The position numbers and the translations under genes were made by a program. Below are positions 10,615 through 21,653 of a stretch of 64,000 nt of DNA, one piece after another (positions within the stretch are counted from its first letter, which is position 1; the number at the start of each line of letters is the position of its first letter). The notes beneath the pieces were generated by a model. It made no database searches and was not told where the DNA came from. It was given only the letters and a program-made list of their open reading frames with translations. Source of the stretch: Adiantum capillus-veneris (taxonomy: Eukaryota; Streptophyta; Polypodiopsida; Polypodiales; Pteridaceae); the NCBI GenBank assembly GCA_014529385.2, contig CM043967.1:133044682-133108681 (forward strand), read 5' to 3'.

Positions 10615-11498
10615 AACTTGAACATGATAGTACATGGATGTTCATGTCCTCATCAATTTGTATTTTACCAGATGAACACATGAATGAGACGATGATCCTT
10701 GGAATTCCCTGAATGTGTACATACAAAGCAGTACCAGATTGGGATACAAATCAGCTCAAGCTATCACCTAAAGGCGGGCAGCTCATTGTTTCAATTGCAC
10801 CAAGCAAGGGGGAATGGAAAGGAAGCAATCAGCAGATCAAACCACAAAGTAATCAATATTCTCCATCCTATCAACAAGAAAATTCTACAAGTAGCATGCA
10901 AGGAGTCAGGCAAATTTGGGTACCAAAAGCACATCTTAAGGATAAGCCGATTCAAATCTGAGTCCCTAAAACATCATCGACAGAACCAAAGACGGTTCCA
11001 AAGGTCAAAACATAGAGACGAGCATCTTTTAGCAAGGAACCTGACACGAAATGGGTTTGGAAGAAAAAATAGCACTTATCTTCTTCGCAAACGGGAAAAC
11101 CAATCAAGCAATGGAGAGTTAAGTCTCAAAAGACTCCACCACACCATTCTACACCAAGAAAACCAAGCTACCAATGGCGAGAAAAAGCTCGACAACAATC
11201 ATTACTGGTAACTAAATCCCAGGCAATCAGCGTGCTGAAGCATCCTGATGGCACAATCAAGCAGAGAGCACACAAGCTACAAGATTTACTCTTTGGAAGA
11301 CAACATCAGAAATCCTCGACATCAAAAACCCTTGAGTTAATTACTCAAGACCCAACTCTTGCACAACATATTAGTTTGAACTGCATTGATCTTAAAAGCA
11401 TAGTAGATCCAACCAAGGGTATGCATAGACACAATAGTTCAACCCATGCACACAGTCGTCCCGGAGTACGCCATCTAGGAGGGGTGGAAGGGCACTAA
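10615..11498 (+). pseudogene. Extra retropepsin-like frame with W-V-P-K motifs, element E (part 2)
   Basis: This continues part 1 in the same frame after the copia insertion. It contains TMILGIP followed by a stop, then TYKAVPDWDTNQLKL, which resembles the end of a retropepsin domain. A Gln/Lys-rich region with RQIWVPK (near 10910), a second VPK and WVWKKK follows, then an 88-codon open tail (11232-11498). Stops occur near 10670, 10710, 10960 and 11013. Element B carries a similar combination (LGHQW, then RQIWVPK, KIWLPI, EIWISK). The role is unknown; a captured or duplicated gag-protease-like module is possible. Confidence 0.45.
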
Positions 11499-12890
11499 GT
11501 AATTAAGGGCAATGTTTGAAGAGGGAGGAAAAAATTTGATGTTATCATGTGATTTTTTGCAAAATTAAGTAATAATGCCCTTATATATCATCAACAAGAA
11601 AAAATTCACTGATAAAATCTTCCCGATGAAAGTAAATAGTGTATATACTATCAGAAAACCATCAAAAATTAGTCCTTTTTGGTTTTTTTTCATCCATATA
11701 GACTTAAAAATGGAGAAGTCCAATAAAAAATAATAAAGATGTGTTTTTGATGGATTTTCTTAATGAGTGGATTTTCACTTTGCTTTTTTAGCGCATTTTG
11801 TTATTTACTTTGATTTTTCTCAATAAACATGTCAAAAATTAATAATAAATAGCAAGAGAGCTCAGATGGAAAAATTCAAGACATGGTGATGATTAGAACA
11901 ACAAGGCATACAAGCACAAAAATTTTAATGAAATTAGAAGATGGAAGCGGGAAGCCTAAATTAAGCGGCCATACCTACTTTTGCAAAATTCTTGCAGAAG
12001 GAGCTAGAAAAATCCAATCGGGGAAATTTTTGAGTCTAACATAGATTTCACGGCCTAGTAGGACTAACAAGCGAATCTGGGAAAAATTGGTTCGGGAAGT
12101 CTGAGTATAGATACCCAAGGTAGGCTAAAATCATGTCATTTTCACTTGTTGCCCTTGGAGAAAGAGCATTTCGACTTCTTCGCGCGTACTTTTTGGAGCC
12201 TACAGTCACCCGTTGTCAGCGTCGTCTCACACAAGACATGAGAGGTAAGTTCTTTACTCATCAATGATCCATTTGGTACGGCCGGAAGCTAGTCTAAACC
12301 CTTAGAAAAAACCCTAGAATTCGATCAGTGCACGAAGACCTACAACCAGAAACTGACCATTGCGGCCTGTCAGCTCAACCAAAGCGGATGAGATTTGAAA
12401 TGTAGCATGCCCTAACATAATAGAACCTTTATATATCATCAGTTGACCATTTGGCAAGGGTCGAGGGGGTCCCCAGTAGAAAAGCTAGGTTTTAGGTAGA
12501 TGCCAGAATTTGGTTCTGACTCCATAGACAGCTGACCTACGAGGTTTATATACAATCAATATGATTGGTTTTGTAAAATCAATCATGCAAAGCCCTCGAA
12601 AAGCAGAAAAAGGCTTGAAGGCTACAAAGCGTCAAATTCGACATACGAGGTCAGGACTCCAAATAGGCCAAAATTGGATGAGCTGCTTCACAACTATGTT
12701 GCGGACAAGTCCATAGACTTAGAGATGACTAACCAATTCAACGAGTAGTGTAGTCACAGAGATCGGTGATTTCAAAGTCGACAAAGCACAAAGTGATGCC
12801 GGCAAGACCACTTTACCATATTCAATTTAGGACTTGTTTTAGGTGTATAGAATGTGTTTAGGTCAAATTTTTTAAGTTTTACAAGAAAAA
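11499..12890 (+). other. AT-rich non-coding DNA at the E/A boundary
   Basis: No coding region is visible. A purine-rich run (GGAGGGGTGGAAGGG, near 11480-11495) directly after the last frame of E may be its polypurine tract. TATA-like runs occur at about 11581 (CTTATATATCATC) and 12431 (TTTATATATCATC). The stretch probably contains the E 3' LTR and the A 5' LTR or leader, but I cannot place either boundary. Confidence 0.4.
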
Positions 12891-12900
12891 TGTGATTGTT

Positions 12901-13500
12901 GTAAATAATCGCGATTATTTACTTTTGCACTATTTTTGCTTGAAAGTTGCATCATCACCTCACATATCATTTTTACACACCTAATACATGCCAAAAATCA
13001 AGTATGAGCCAAAATGATCACATATAACTTGGAAAATTATCAAAAAACGCAAAGAAGTCTTTGCAAGACAATTTCTGAGTTATGGACGACATTTTTTGAT
13101 CCAAATCACCTCATATTCCATACACAAGGTCTATACAATACCTAGAACCAAGTTGTGACAAGAATTGTTGATTTTGGTAGAAAAGTTAATAATCATGATT
13201 ATTTACTTTCTGGCTAAAATGATAGAAATTTGCAATTTTGTCATCTTACATCCAAAGTACATGATGTGCTAAGCCCACTAGCAAAGTTTGAACAAATTTG
13301 GAGCTCAAAATCTCAAATTTTCTTTATATCTACTGTTTCACAGACCTAAAGCCAAAATCTCGTACCATTTTCATCCTATGTATCCAAATGAGCCCATATT
13401 TCACTCAGAGTATCTATTTCGTATATACTTCAAGCCTATAATTCCAAATTTGCAAAAAGTTGAAAAAATTACTCAAATGTAAATAATTGTGATTATTTAC
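12901..13500. repeat. Three spaced copies of a 22-bp palindrome in the element A leader
   Basis: A perfect 22-bp palindrome (left arm GTAAATAATCG and its reverse complement) lies at 12901-12922. Near-perfect versions lie at 13185-13206 and 13479-13500, spaced 284 and 294 bases apart. A fourth, half-decayed copy (17853-17872) follows the A LTR at 17271. Similar words such as GCAATTTT follow several copies, suggesting diverged ~290-bp tandem repeats. Confidence 0.7.
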
Positions 13501-13688
13501 ATTTGTTGCAATTTTCTGTTTGGACTTTATAATTTTGTTCCTTGCATGTTTTTATCCATTTTTGCTTGTTCAAAAATTGATTTGAAGCAAATTGGACCAA
13601 ACTTGTCAGAACTTCAGACTGAAGAACATTTCATAGAAAAATCTATCAAATCTGCTATCTTTGACACTCTATTTACTGAACATGAGTC

Positions 13689-16600
13689 ATGCAAGCAACA
13701 GAGAGGGCCAAGAAGAAGCTCAACCAAAAAGAAAAGTTTCAAGAGCTACCAGCATATCAACTAGACTCTGATTCAGTCAAGCATACAAAAGTGACATATC
13801 TCTCAAAGGAACAGCTTGAAGAGCACAACACCGCAGTGTTCATCGGCCGAGTCAAGAGTGAGGAGGGACATCAAGTAGAGCTGCAACTTCTACCCTAAGA
13901 AGTATATGATGTCGCCGCAAAACCCGTGACCGAAGAAGCCAACCGAAGGCTAGGAGTCAAAGATTTTTATGAACAAGAGCCACGTGGGGTGGACTTCCAA
14001 AAGGCTTACGAGCTTTTGTCCATGATCAAAGAAGATGGAACTGCGCAGATCTCTGACCCTCAAGGTAATAAAGTTGAAGTGGTCATCACCAAGGAGATAG
14101 TGGTAGAAGCACTCAGACTGCCAACAAAAGGAATGACAATGAGGGAAAGAGATAGGAAGACGGCCGGAACTTTCACCAAAGAAACCTCCGCGGCAACATT
14201 TGCAGACCTCATTCACAAATAGGTGGAAGATCCCGCAAGGTTATACCACTAGCACTTCCATTTCCTTTCTAAGAGGCCGCCAAGGTTTACAATGCCCAAT
14301 CATGTGGTTGCCACAACGTTGCAAGTCGTCAAAACAATGACCAAGCAGCCAATTGACCACACACAATATGTCTTGTCCACATTAAAAGTGACAAAGAAAG
14401 AAGAAAAAATCACATACCTGGGTGCACCAGAGATTTTGACAAGGATCTCCTTGCAGATCTTGTAGCTCGAGGGGAAGGTTGTGCTGTCAACTTGCCACCT
14501 GCCCCAGATCAAAACACTTGCATAGTGTCAGCACAACCTTCCCCTCGAGCTACAAGATCTGCAAGGAGATCCTACAAGTCTGATGAAGAATCAATTGAGA
14601 ACTTGCCACAACGGCACAATAGTGATAGCTCGAATAATGAATAAAAAAGAGCATGGTGAGAGGAAATGAAGGGAAAAGCCGTGGCAACACACTAGGAGGA
14701 ACCTGTATAAAAGCAAGACCGGTTTGAACGAGAAAAACACTCTTACCAACATAGCCGCCAAGCACAAGGAAAGGAACCGGAAAAGTGGGTGCCTATTGGG
14801 CTTAAAGCACCAAGAACCAGTCATCACACCAGGAAGCAAGCTGAAGACCCCACAAAATCCTTGGAATGGATGTATCAAGAAGCACAAGGTTTAAAGCTGA
14901 ACAAGAAGCAGCAAGTAAAGCTAAAGAGACAGGAGAACAACAAAAGCAAGCAGAGGAAGCCACTACACAAGGATAAGAACAACATGCTCAAGGTGATGTG
15001 TCTCCCTGCATCTCTTCTCCTATTTCCGAACACCAAGATCACCCAATGCCAAGTCCACCACCATGACCAGCAGTTAGAACCACAGCAACTAAGCAAATAG
15101 AGCCTGAACAGGAAAAGATAGCTAAATCTACACAGGAACCTGAACAAAAAGAGACAACTGAATCAACAAAACAGGTAGCTGAGTCTACAAAAGAACAGGA
15201 AAAGGAGCACGACAAAGAGCTAGAAAGGGCAGTGAGTCCTGCACCAAAAGAGGACACCACAAAGTTTGAGCACACAAGAGAAGAGGAGACCGAGGAAACA
15301 CCCTCTACCTCAACATAGCATGAGAAGGCTAAGGCATCCACGAAGCCTCAGGATGATAAGATAGAAGAAGATCAGCCACAACCACAAGGGCAACAACAAC
15401 CAGTAGCCATGACGCAACCAAAGGATACACAAGAGACTGCACGTAATGAAGACTGGCAATCAAATGTCGAAGTCATCCTACAAGTAAATGAGTATACTAC
15501 GCAAATGCAGGATATGACTGAACGAATTTTCTCAGTAGCACTTGGTTGTAGCACAAAGGCCAAAGAGTTAGAGATGGTGATTGACGCACTCCAAGGGGAG
15601 TTAGATGACCGACTCAATGTCATCACTGATCTATAGAGGCAAGTGCAAGAGTTGAAAGCGAAAGCTGAATAACATCAGCTCACGAGGGATAAGCAGCAGA
15701 AAGATATAGAGGAACTGGGGGAATTCCTTACAAAACTGTTAGATGCATCCAAAGCAAAGGATGGGCAAGTGACAAAAGTTACAAATGAACCTCTAACCAC
15801 AACCCTCTCAGTTCAAAAAATTCAGGTATAGTTAGATGTGGCCAATGCTTACTTAGAGTACTCAGAACAAAGAATAAATGATCAAGCAATATTCTTGGGG
15901 CAAATACGAGAGAATCTACCCGGTAGCCTCGATCAAGGGCACAAACAAGGTCTACAAGACATTAGATAAGAAAAACAAGGACCTTGAGCTAGAACTAAAG
16001 TTGGAGCAGTCTCAGTGCAGAGACGTGGCTTTAATGCGGGTCCAAAGAGAAGACGAGTTGCTAAAGGAAATAGCTAAACTCAAAAGAGTCAACCAACTAT
16101 TGCAAGAGGGACGACCGAAAACACAATAAGAGGCAGGCACTTTAGAGAAACCTCAAATAAAAATCCCCTCGGTTTCATTCGCTAAAATGGAGACATAGTC
16201 AATAGTAGAGCTAAGTGGCGAGGAGGAGTTTCAAGTATCCATTACCGAAGTAGACACAGTGCCAATGGTCCAACTATCAAAGGATGAGGAAGATGCATTG
16301 AAGAAAAAAATTACACAAGAGGTAGATGAGCAGTGGAAGGCATCAATGGATTGGGAGCTAGGAGTACTTCATTCCATCAATGTCACACAACTCACCCCCA
16401 ATCAAATCAATGTGCAATGGCACCAACAATCCCTACCCTACCCTTTGATTAAAGTGGAGCTGCTACAAGTGAAGGAAAGGCTTTACAGCGACATGAAAGT
16501 CGAGGGTGCATATCAAGACCACCCGAAGTGGAGGTTCAGCTGGTTGAACAAGAATCCAAGGTACTTGATTTTGTTCACAAGAGCACGTGCAGTCCTGCAA

Positions 16601-17231
16601 AAGGATCCTACCTTCTGTCCTCTACTAAGAGTAAGGACTTGGATAGCACATGAAACACTACTGAAGAAGCGGCCAACTTGAATGAATTACCCCAGATTGC
16701 CTGCTCCAGAAAAAGGAACCACCGACTGAAGAATACATGGTGAAAACCCTCAAGGGTGCCATGTCATTCTTTAAAAATTTACTAGATTTGTCATGTGCAA
16801 CGCTATACAAGATCAGTCGAATGCTGCTCACCTGCATCAAAGTGTTCCATGAGCGAGAGCAAGCAGACGCCCCTTGGATGTCATTCCTTGAGAGTAACAA
16901 AGGGTTGTGCTATGATCTCATTGGCCAACCTTCAGAAGTCCTCTATGGCTTCTACGCCAGGTGTATGTTTCTACCTTCTCACAATATGCTGGCATTTGAG
17001 GAAGCGTTCTACACGGGATTCTTCACTTGGCGAAAAAAAATATTTGGGCCAGTGATCGGCAACCTGCCATCAAGGTTTGTAGGACACTCATTAGTGGAGC
17101 TGAAGAACAAAGTCACCATGAAGTTTTTGCAAGTGCCCGATGAAGAGCGAAAGATTAGATATCAAAAGGCACTCAATGCGCTTAAAGACCACCTCACCAG
17201 TCGTCAAACCGAAGACTACTTCAGCCCATAA
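13689..17231 (+). pseudogene. Long decayed frame of element A, no pol domains
   Basis: A chain of open segments (13689-13898, 13926-14222, 15409-15636, 15878-16129, 16259-16681, 16737-17231) separated by stops and frameshifts appears to be one original frame of about 1100 codons. Near the start is VEVVITKEIVVEALRLP. The middle is Gln/Lys/Glu-rich and looks coiled-coil (LELELKLEQSQCRDVALM). The C-terminal part contains WRFSWLNKNPRYLILF and FEEAFYTGFFTWRKKIFGP. I see no CCHC knuckle, protease, RT or integrase. It ends 22 bases before the polypurine tract. It resembles the gag-like frame of a non-autonomous LTR element, but I do not recognise the family. Confidence 0.55.
14442..14573. repeat. 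45-bp perfect inverted repeat with a 42-base spacer
   Basis: 14442-14486 and 14529-14573 are exact reverse complements over 45 bases (left arm starts AGGATCTCCTTGCAG and ends GGTTGTGCTG). The surrounding frame is decayed, so perfect arms imply a recent origin or gene-conversion-like correction. One arm appears to be original coding sequence and the other an inverted copy. Confidence 0.95.
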
Positions 17232-17253
17232 AGTTGTGTCAAGGGACAACATA

Positions 17254-17270
17254 GGCGAGGAGGGGGGGAA
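17254..17270 (+). promoter_or_regulatory. Polypurine tract of element A
   Basis: GGCGAGGAGGGGGGGAA immediately precedes the TGTTAGCAGC start of the LTR. Confidence 0.85.
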
Positions 17271-17687
17271 TGTTAGCAGCAAGCTAACACAGACACCACA
17301 GATACCATTGTTTGGAGCTCTCATTGTAAAAAAACTTACTATTTTGATAAATTGGAAATATTGTAACTCCTATTTTTTTGGATAAACCTTGTAATTGATG
17401 AGCCGGAGCTACAAGCTTCCACATTGTCTTAACTAGTCATTGCCTATGTTTAGTTAGAGCTCCCAGATTATTAGTTTTGACCACCAAAAACCTTGGCTAA
17501 GGTATAAAAGCCAACTTTTGTAAGTTATTTGTAAGTTTTGGATAATGAAATACATAGCGTGAGGTAATGGTGCTCACTTCTTTCCTTCTTGCGCTTCCTA
17601 CTCCCTCCCCGGTTGTCACATTGCAGTCGTATTTGTTACACTGCAACCACAAGTAAGAGCTCTACGCATTGACGTAAACACATCACA
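17271..17687 (+). repeat. LTR of element A
   Basis: It starts TGTTAGCAGC directly after the polypurine tract. A TATA box (GGTATAAAAG) lies at 17501-17510. The right end is uncertain: TCACA at 17683-17687 or GTAAACA at 17680. TTTGGCATCACTG at 17701, about 14 bases later, resembles the primer region of element B. No matching left LTR is recognised upstream. Confidence 0.7.
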
Positions 17688-18162
17688 ATATTTTGTAGCT
17701 TTTGGCATCACTGACCCGCGGCCTAATTTCATCATAAGTAGGAATTTACACTTCAAATTCAAAAACTAAGCATAGGCGGGGTATTGGGGCAGCATTGCTA
17801 AGCATTTAGGTGCATTTTGGATCGAAAAGAGCTAGGTCAAAAATCCAATACTGTTAATAATCGTGATTTTGGTACTTGACCTAATGCGGGGTTTGACACC
17901 ATAAGCATGTGTGCTTAGGTCTTATAAACTTGTCTTAGAAGTTTCGTTCTGTTTGGATGTCATTTGATGCTGTAATGGATGTGAATTGTTTGCCGATGAG
18001 CGATTGGCTTTTAGTGATTTCAGTCACTTGAGTGTAGCTTGAGTTAGATACGAGTTGTTAGTTGTTAGTTGTTTTCCGAGATATTGACAACCTCTAGTAG
18101 CCTCTATGCACTAGTCAAGTCAGCTTCGTCCCATGGATTGACAATTTAATCGTGGTTCTCGC
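17688..18162 (+). other. Second element-A-like leader fragment and LINE edge
   Basis: After the A LTR come a TTTGGCATCACTG primer-like site and a fourth copy of the leader palindrome (17853-17872). This looks like the start of another A leader truncated near 17.9-18.0 kb. From about 18.06 kb the minus strand may be the far 3' part of the LINE ORF2. No poly-A end of the LINE is visible, so its boundary stays open. Confidence 0.4.
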
Positions 18163-18166
18163 TAAA

Positions 18167-18454
18167 GGGTGAAAGCATGTTAACCTGTCGCGCTTTTTGT
18201 GCTAGTTAGCAGTTTCAAGTTAGCACATCTTCGAAAAGTTGGGCGTCCGGTAAATTTTTTACAAATAATATCAAAATTTGCCGGAGGTTGTACATTTGGG
18301 TTCCTTGTTTCAAGTGCTTTCTATTGATATATCATATGTCATAGATCTTGGAGATGTAGCTCAAGTTATTGTACTAGTTAGCATATGTCAAAATTGTGCT
18401 AGTTAGCATTGTCCGGGACATGAAAAAGCATGACAAGTTAACATGCTTTCACCC
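18167..18454. mobile_element. 288-bp TIR element (MITE) inside the LINE
   Basis: The ends are inverted: GGGTGAAAGCATGTTAAC at 18167 and its reverse complement ending at 18454, with similarity running about 33 bases inward. TAAA flanks both ends (18163-18166, 18455-18458) as a likely duplication; TAA with a chance A is also possible. It interrupts LINE ORF2 just after GGLGII. The interior repeats TAGTTAGCA several times and has no coding capacity. Confidence 0.8.
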
Positions 18455-20774
18455 TAAAATTGCAATAAGATAGGATAGTGAGGTTAGACAGGTGTCCCAC
18501 AGTCTAATGATCCCCAACCCTCCTTGAGAACAAGGAAGGAGGATGACCTACCATACCACTTTGGCCCGGGCTATTTGATTGTCACGCCCTGACCAAAGAA
18601 AGTTCCTGATCAGTCTCTCTACCTTGCTGATGCAAGAACTCAAAAAGATCAAACAAGAAGTGATGTACCACATAGTAGCCAACAACATTTGGTTGGCCAC
18701 TACAACTCTGTCTGCCAGAGAAAGTCGTGCGGAGCTCCAGTGTAACAACTCCCTCTTGATGGACAGGAGCCTAATCTGCTGCTCGAGAGAAAAGTCCAAG
18801 CCAACCTCATAGCCCAAGTACCAAAATCAATCGCTGGGGGTATCCACTTGAGACCCTCACTTCGCATCCAATCAGACGTAGGAGCACTACCAACCGAGAA
18901 AGCCACAATCTTTCTCTAGTTGATCAGTGCACCTGATGCACAACAAAAGGTCTCAAGAGCCTGCTCACAACCGTGAAGGTTGGCCTCCTGGACATCTAAG
19001 TACAGGGCTCAGTTGTCTGCAAACTCAGCGTCCAATAGCTCATCTCCCCGAACAGGGCACTAAGCCTCGTAAACCAACCTGCTGTGAAACCAAAAACCTG
19101 CTCATCACCTCAGCATAGAACAAAAAGAGGAAGAGGACAAGAGGGCAGCCCTGTCTGACCAAATGTGTGAGCATGAAATGATCACCTCTACCTCCTGATC
19201 AAAGTAACTCACCGTGTGCCTATCTGTACATAGCTGACACACCTCTGATCCAAGAATGTGAGAAGCCCATCCTATGTAGAGTTCCCTCCAAAAAGTCCCA
19301 ATCGAGAAGAAGTAATAACAGATCTTCACCGCGGAGCTGTGCAAGGCTAGAAGCCTCCCAAAAGGTAAGGATGTTGTTAAGGATACTATGCTCCTTGACA
19401 AAACCTGTCTGCGTTCCATGTATAATGCTCTCTACAAGTGGTTGAATCCTCAAACTCAGAGCCTTGGCAAGAATTTTGTAGGATGAGTTGAGGATGGTGA
19501 TGGGTCGCCACTGTTGAATATCATCCAAGGAGCCACCCTCCTTGGGAATGAGGTAGATCATGCCCTCACTCATGGTGTTAGGCATCTCTCCTATGTGCAA
19601 GATGTACTGAAAGGCACAACAAATATTTGAGCCAAGCACTCCAAGAAAAAGCTGGTAGTCAAACCATCCTCACCTAGACAGCTACCACAGGGGAGTGCTC
19701 TGAGAGCCTCATGTAGCTCCTTTAGCTGAAGAGGAATCTCAAGCCTTTGGCGCATCTCCTCAGTCACAAGACAAGGCATCTGTGCCCACACCTGCTCTTT
19801 TCATGCCTCTTGGCGCTCTTGACTGGGGCTCTCCAGATAGTAGATCTCGGTAAAAGTCAGTAGAAACTGCACGCATATCCTCTAGCTCTAAAGCAATGGA
19901 CCTAATGGACCTCCTCAAATGGCTGACCTTAGCATGCATTTGCCGAGGTCCCACTACCTAAAGAAAGTGTCTGTCACTCTGCCACCCACTTGGGTCCACT
20001 CAGATGTCTTCTATGGAAAGAAAACTCATGGTGCCTCTCCTCTGTGCTCACGAGCTCCTAGCGAGCCTGGTGCAACTGCTCTTCCAACCAAGGACTTTCT
20101 GGATGTTGCTCGTGCATCCTCTACAGGGAAGCAACACCATATCGGAGATCTTGCTCCACCTCTCTCGGTGCAGCCAAGCAAGCCAAACACTACTAAAGAA
20201 AGAGACAACTAAGCTGAGCAAGTCTAGAGGCCACTTTGTCAGTAGGAGAATCCTATAAGTCTAAGCTCTCTGTCCAAAGAGCCTCCACTCACTCTCTGAG
20301 CACAAAGTCCAACAAGACCCTCTCAGGGATGCGTAGCATCGTGCTCCCCCTCCTCTGCCTATTAGTTATTGTGAGGATCATTGGTGTATGGTCCAAAAAG
20401 GAAGTCCCAGCCAAAATGCCAACAGTCCCACCCAAGTCACAAAAGTGATCACTAGTGTAGAAGCGATCTATTTGAGATAGATTCACTCCTCCCGCTTGAC
20501 GGTCCAAACAAGAGAAGGCTAGGCTGTCAGGTGGCCTCAAAAAGCTAGCATGTTGTTACACATCTGAGACCTGCAAAGTCATACATAACCTCTCTCAAGC
20601 TGCCAACTCATCTCCATGCACAGTAGTATGGCTACCTCCATTCCTGTCAGCTGGGTCCTCCAACATGTTGAAGTCTCCCCCAATGCACCATTGCTCTACC
20701 TACGATAGAGACTTTGCAATGTGAGTCCAAAACTCTACACGTGCGCTCTCCACATCGGGTGAGTAAATGTTTAG
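18455..20774 (-). pseudogene. LINE ORF2, endonuclease C-terminus and reverse transcriptase, decayed
   Basis: This is the 3' part of an L1-type non-LTR retrotransposon read leftward. Visible are the endonuclease tail (SQIDRFY, then FLDHTPMILTI, 20289-20540), RT motifs IYLIPKEGG, WRPITILN, SYKILAKAL and TQTGFVKEHSIL (19220-19639), and downstream VVVANQMLLATMWY and GGLGII. The catalytic FADD box reads FADN followed at once by a stop (near 19005-19015), so the enzyme is dead. Element B separates this part from the ORF2 start at 32544. Frameshifts and stops are numerous. Confidence 0.85.
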
Positions 20775-21627
20775 TGTTAATTGAGTCAACGTCAGTTAAC
20801 AGAAGCTGCTAAAGACCGAAGATGTACGAATGCATATCGAGGATGAATGCAAAGAAGCAGTAAAGATTGGAGTTATACATTTTTCACGTTACGGGATCAA
20901 TGGGAGTTCCAAGTTGTAAAGAATAGGTCACTTATTGTGCCTAGGTTGCAGATTCAGTAAGTGGTGAACCCTAAAGGCCTTGGGCGCTCGGACATTGCAT
21001 ATTTTTAACCTAGGATATAAGGCAGTGTGTAAAATAAATTAGGGTTCTCAAGCTCATTTGTTGAGAGCACTCTTTGGTGAAAGCTATCGAGGGTGTGGCT
21101 ATGGAGTCCTTGAGCTTCTCCTTACTCATGAGACTTGATTAACACTAACCAATTATTCATTCTCTTTCACTATGCCTCTCTCATGCTTCTTATGATTGCC
21201 TATGATGCTTAGATTAGCTAGATCTACACTAATTAGTGGTTAATCTCTCTCTAATCTTGTGTGATTTTCCTCTTTTGCTTGTGTGTGCATGTAGGTTTGA
21301 TTGGAGTGTGGTGCCCAATAGATCTATGTGTGTGTGCTTGCGATTAGTGTGTTGCATGATAGGATTAGTGTTGTGTGCGTTTTGCAATCTTAATGTGTGT
21401 GATTGGGTTTATTAGAGGTGAAGAGAAGTGGATATGGAGATTACCCTTCATTGCGGCTTCGCTCCTCTATAGGCCAAGAAGCTCACCTTGTAGTGTTAAC
21501 CATGTTTGTTGCCACGATTAGCTCACTAACTGTGTGTGTGTTTCCATGCCCTAGCCGGGTAGCTCATCCCTTCGGATTGATAATTTTGTTGGTCATTGGA
21601 GCTATTGCAACGATTGGATCCCCAACA
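20775..21627 (+). repeat. 5' LTR of element B
   Basis: 853-bp LTR. A TATA-like run (AGGATATAAGGCAG) lies near 21012. It lacks a ~75-bp stretch present in the 3' LTR near 31375-31450 and has accumulated substitutions, consistent with an older insertion than the copia element. Confidence 0.93.
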
Positions 21628-21653
21628 TTTGGCATCGTTGCGAGGGATGATGG
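21628..21653 (+). promoter_or_regulatory. Primer-binding region of element B
   Basis: Right after the 5' LTR comes TTTGGCATCGTTGCGAGG. It matches the layout of the Athila/Ogre-type primer region (TTTGGCGCCGTTGCCGG) with substitutions. This supports a Ty3 Athila/Tat-type relationship despite the absence of pol. Confidence 0.7.

Noticed and set aside
18927-20448. Plus-strand frames opposite LINE ORF2
   Set aside because: Antisense shadows; the minus strand carries clear RT and endonuclease motifs.
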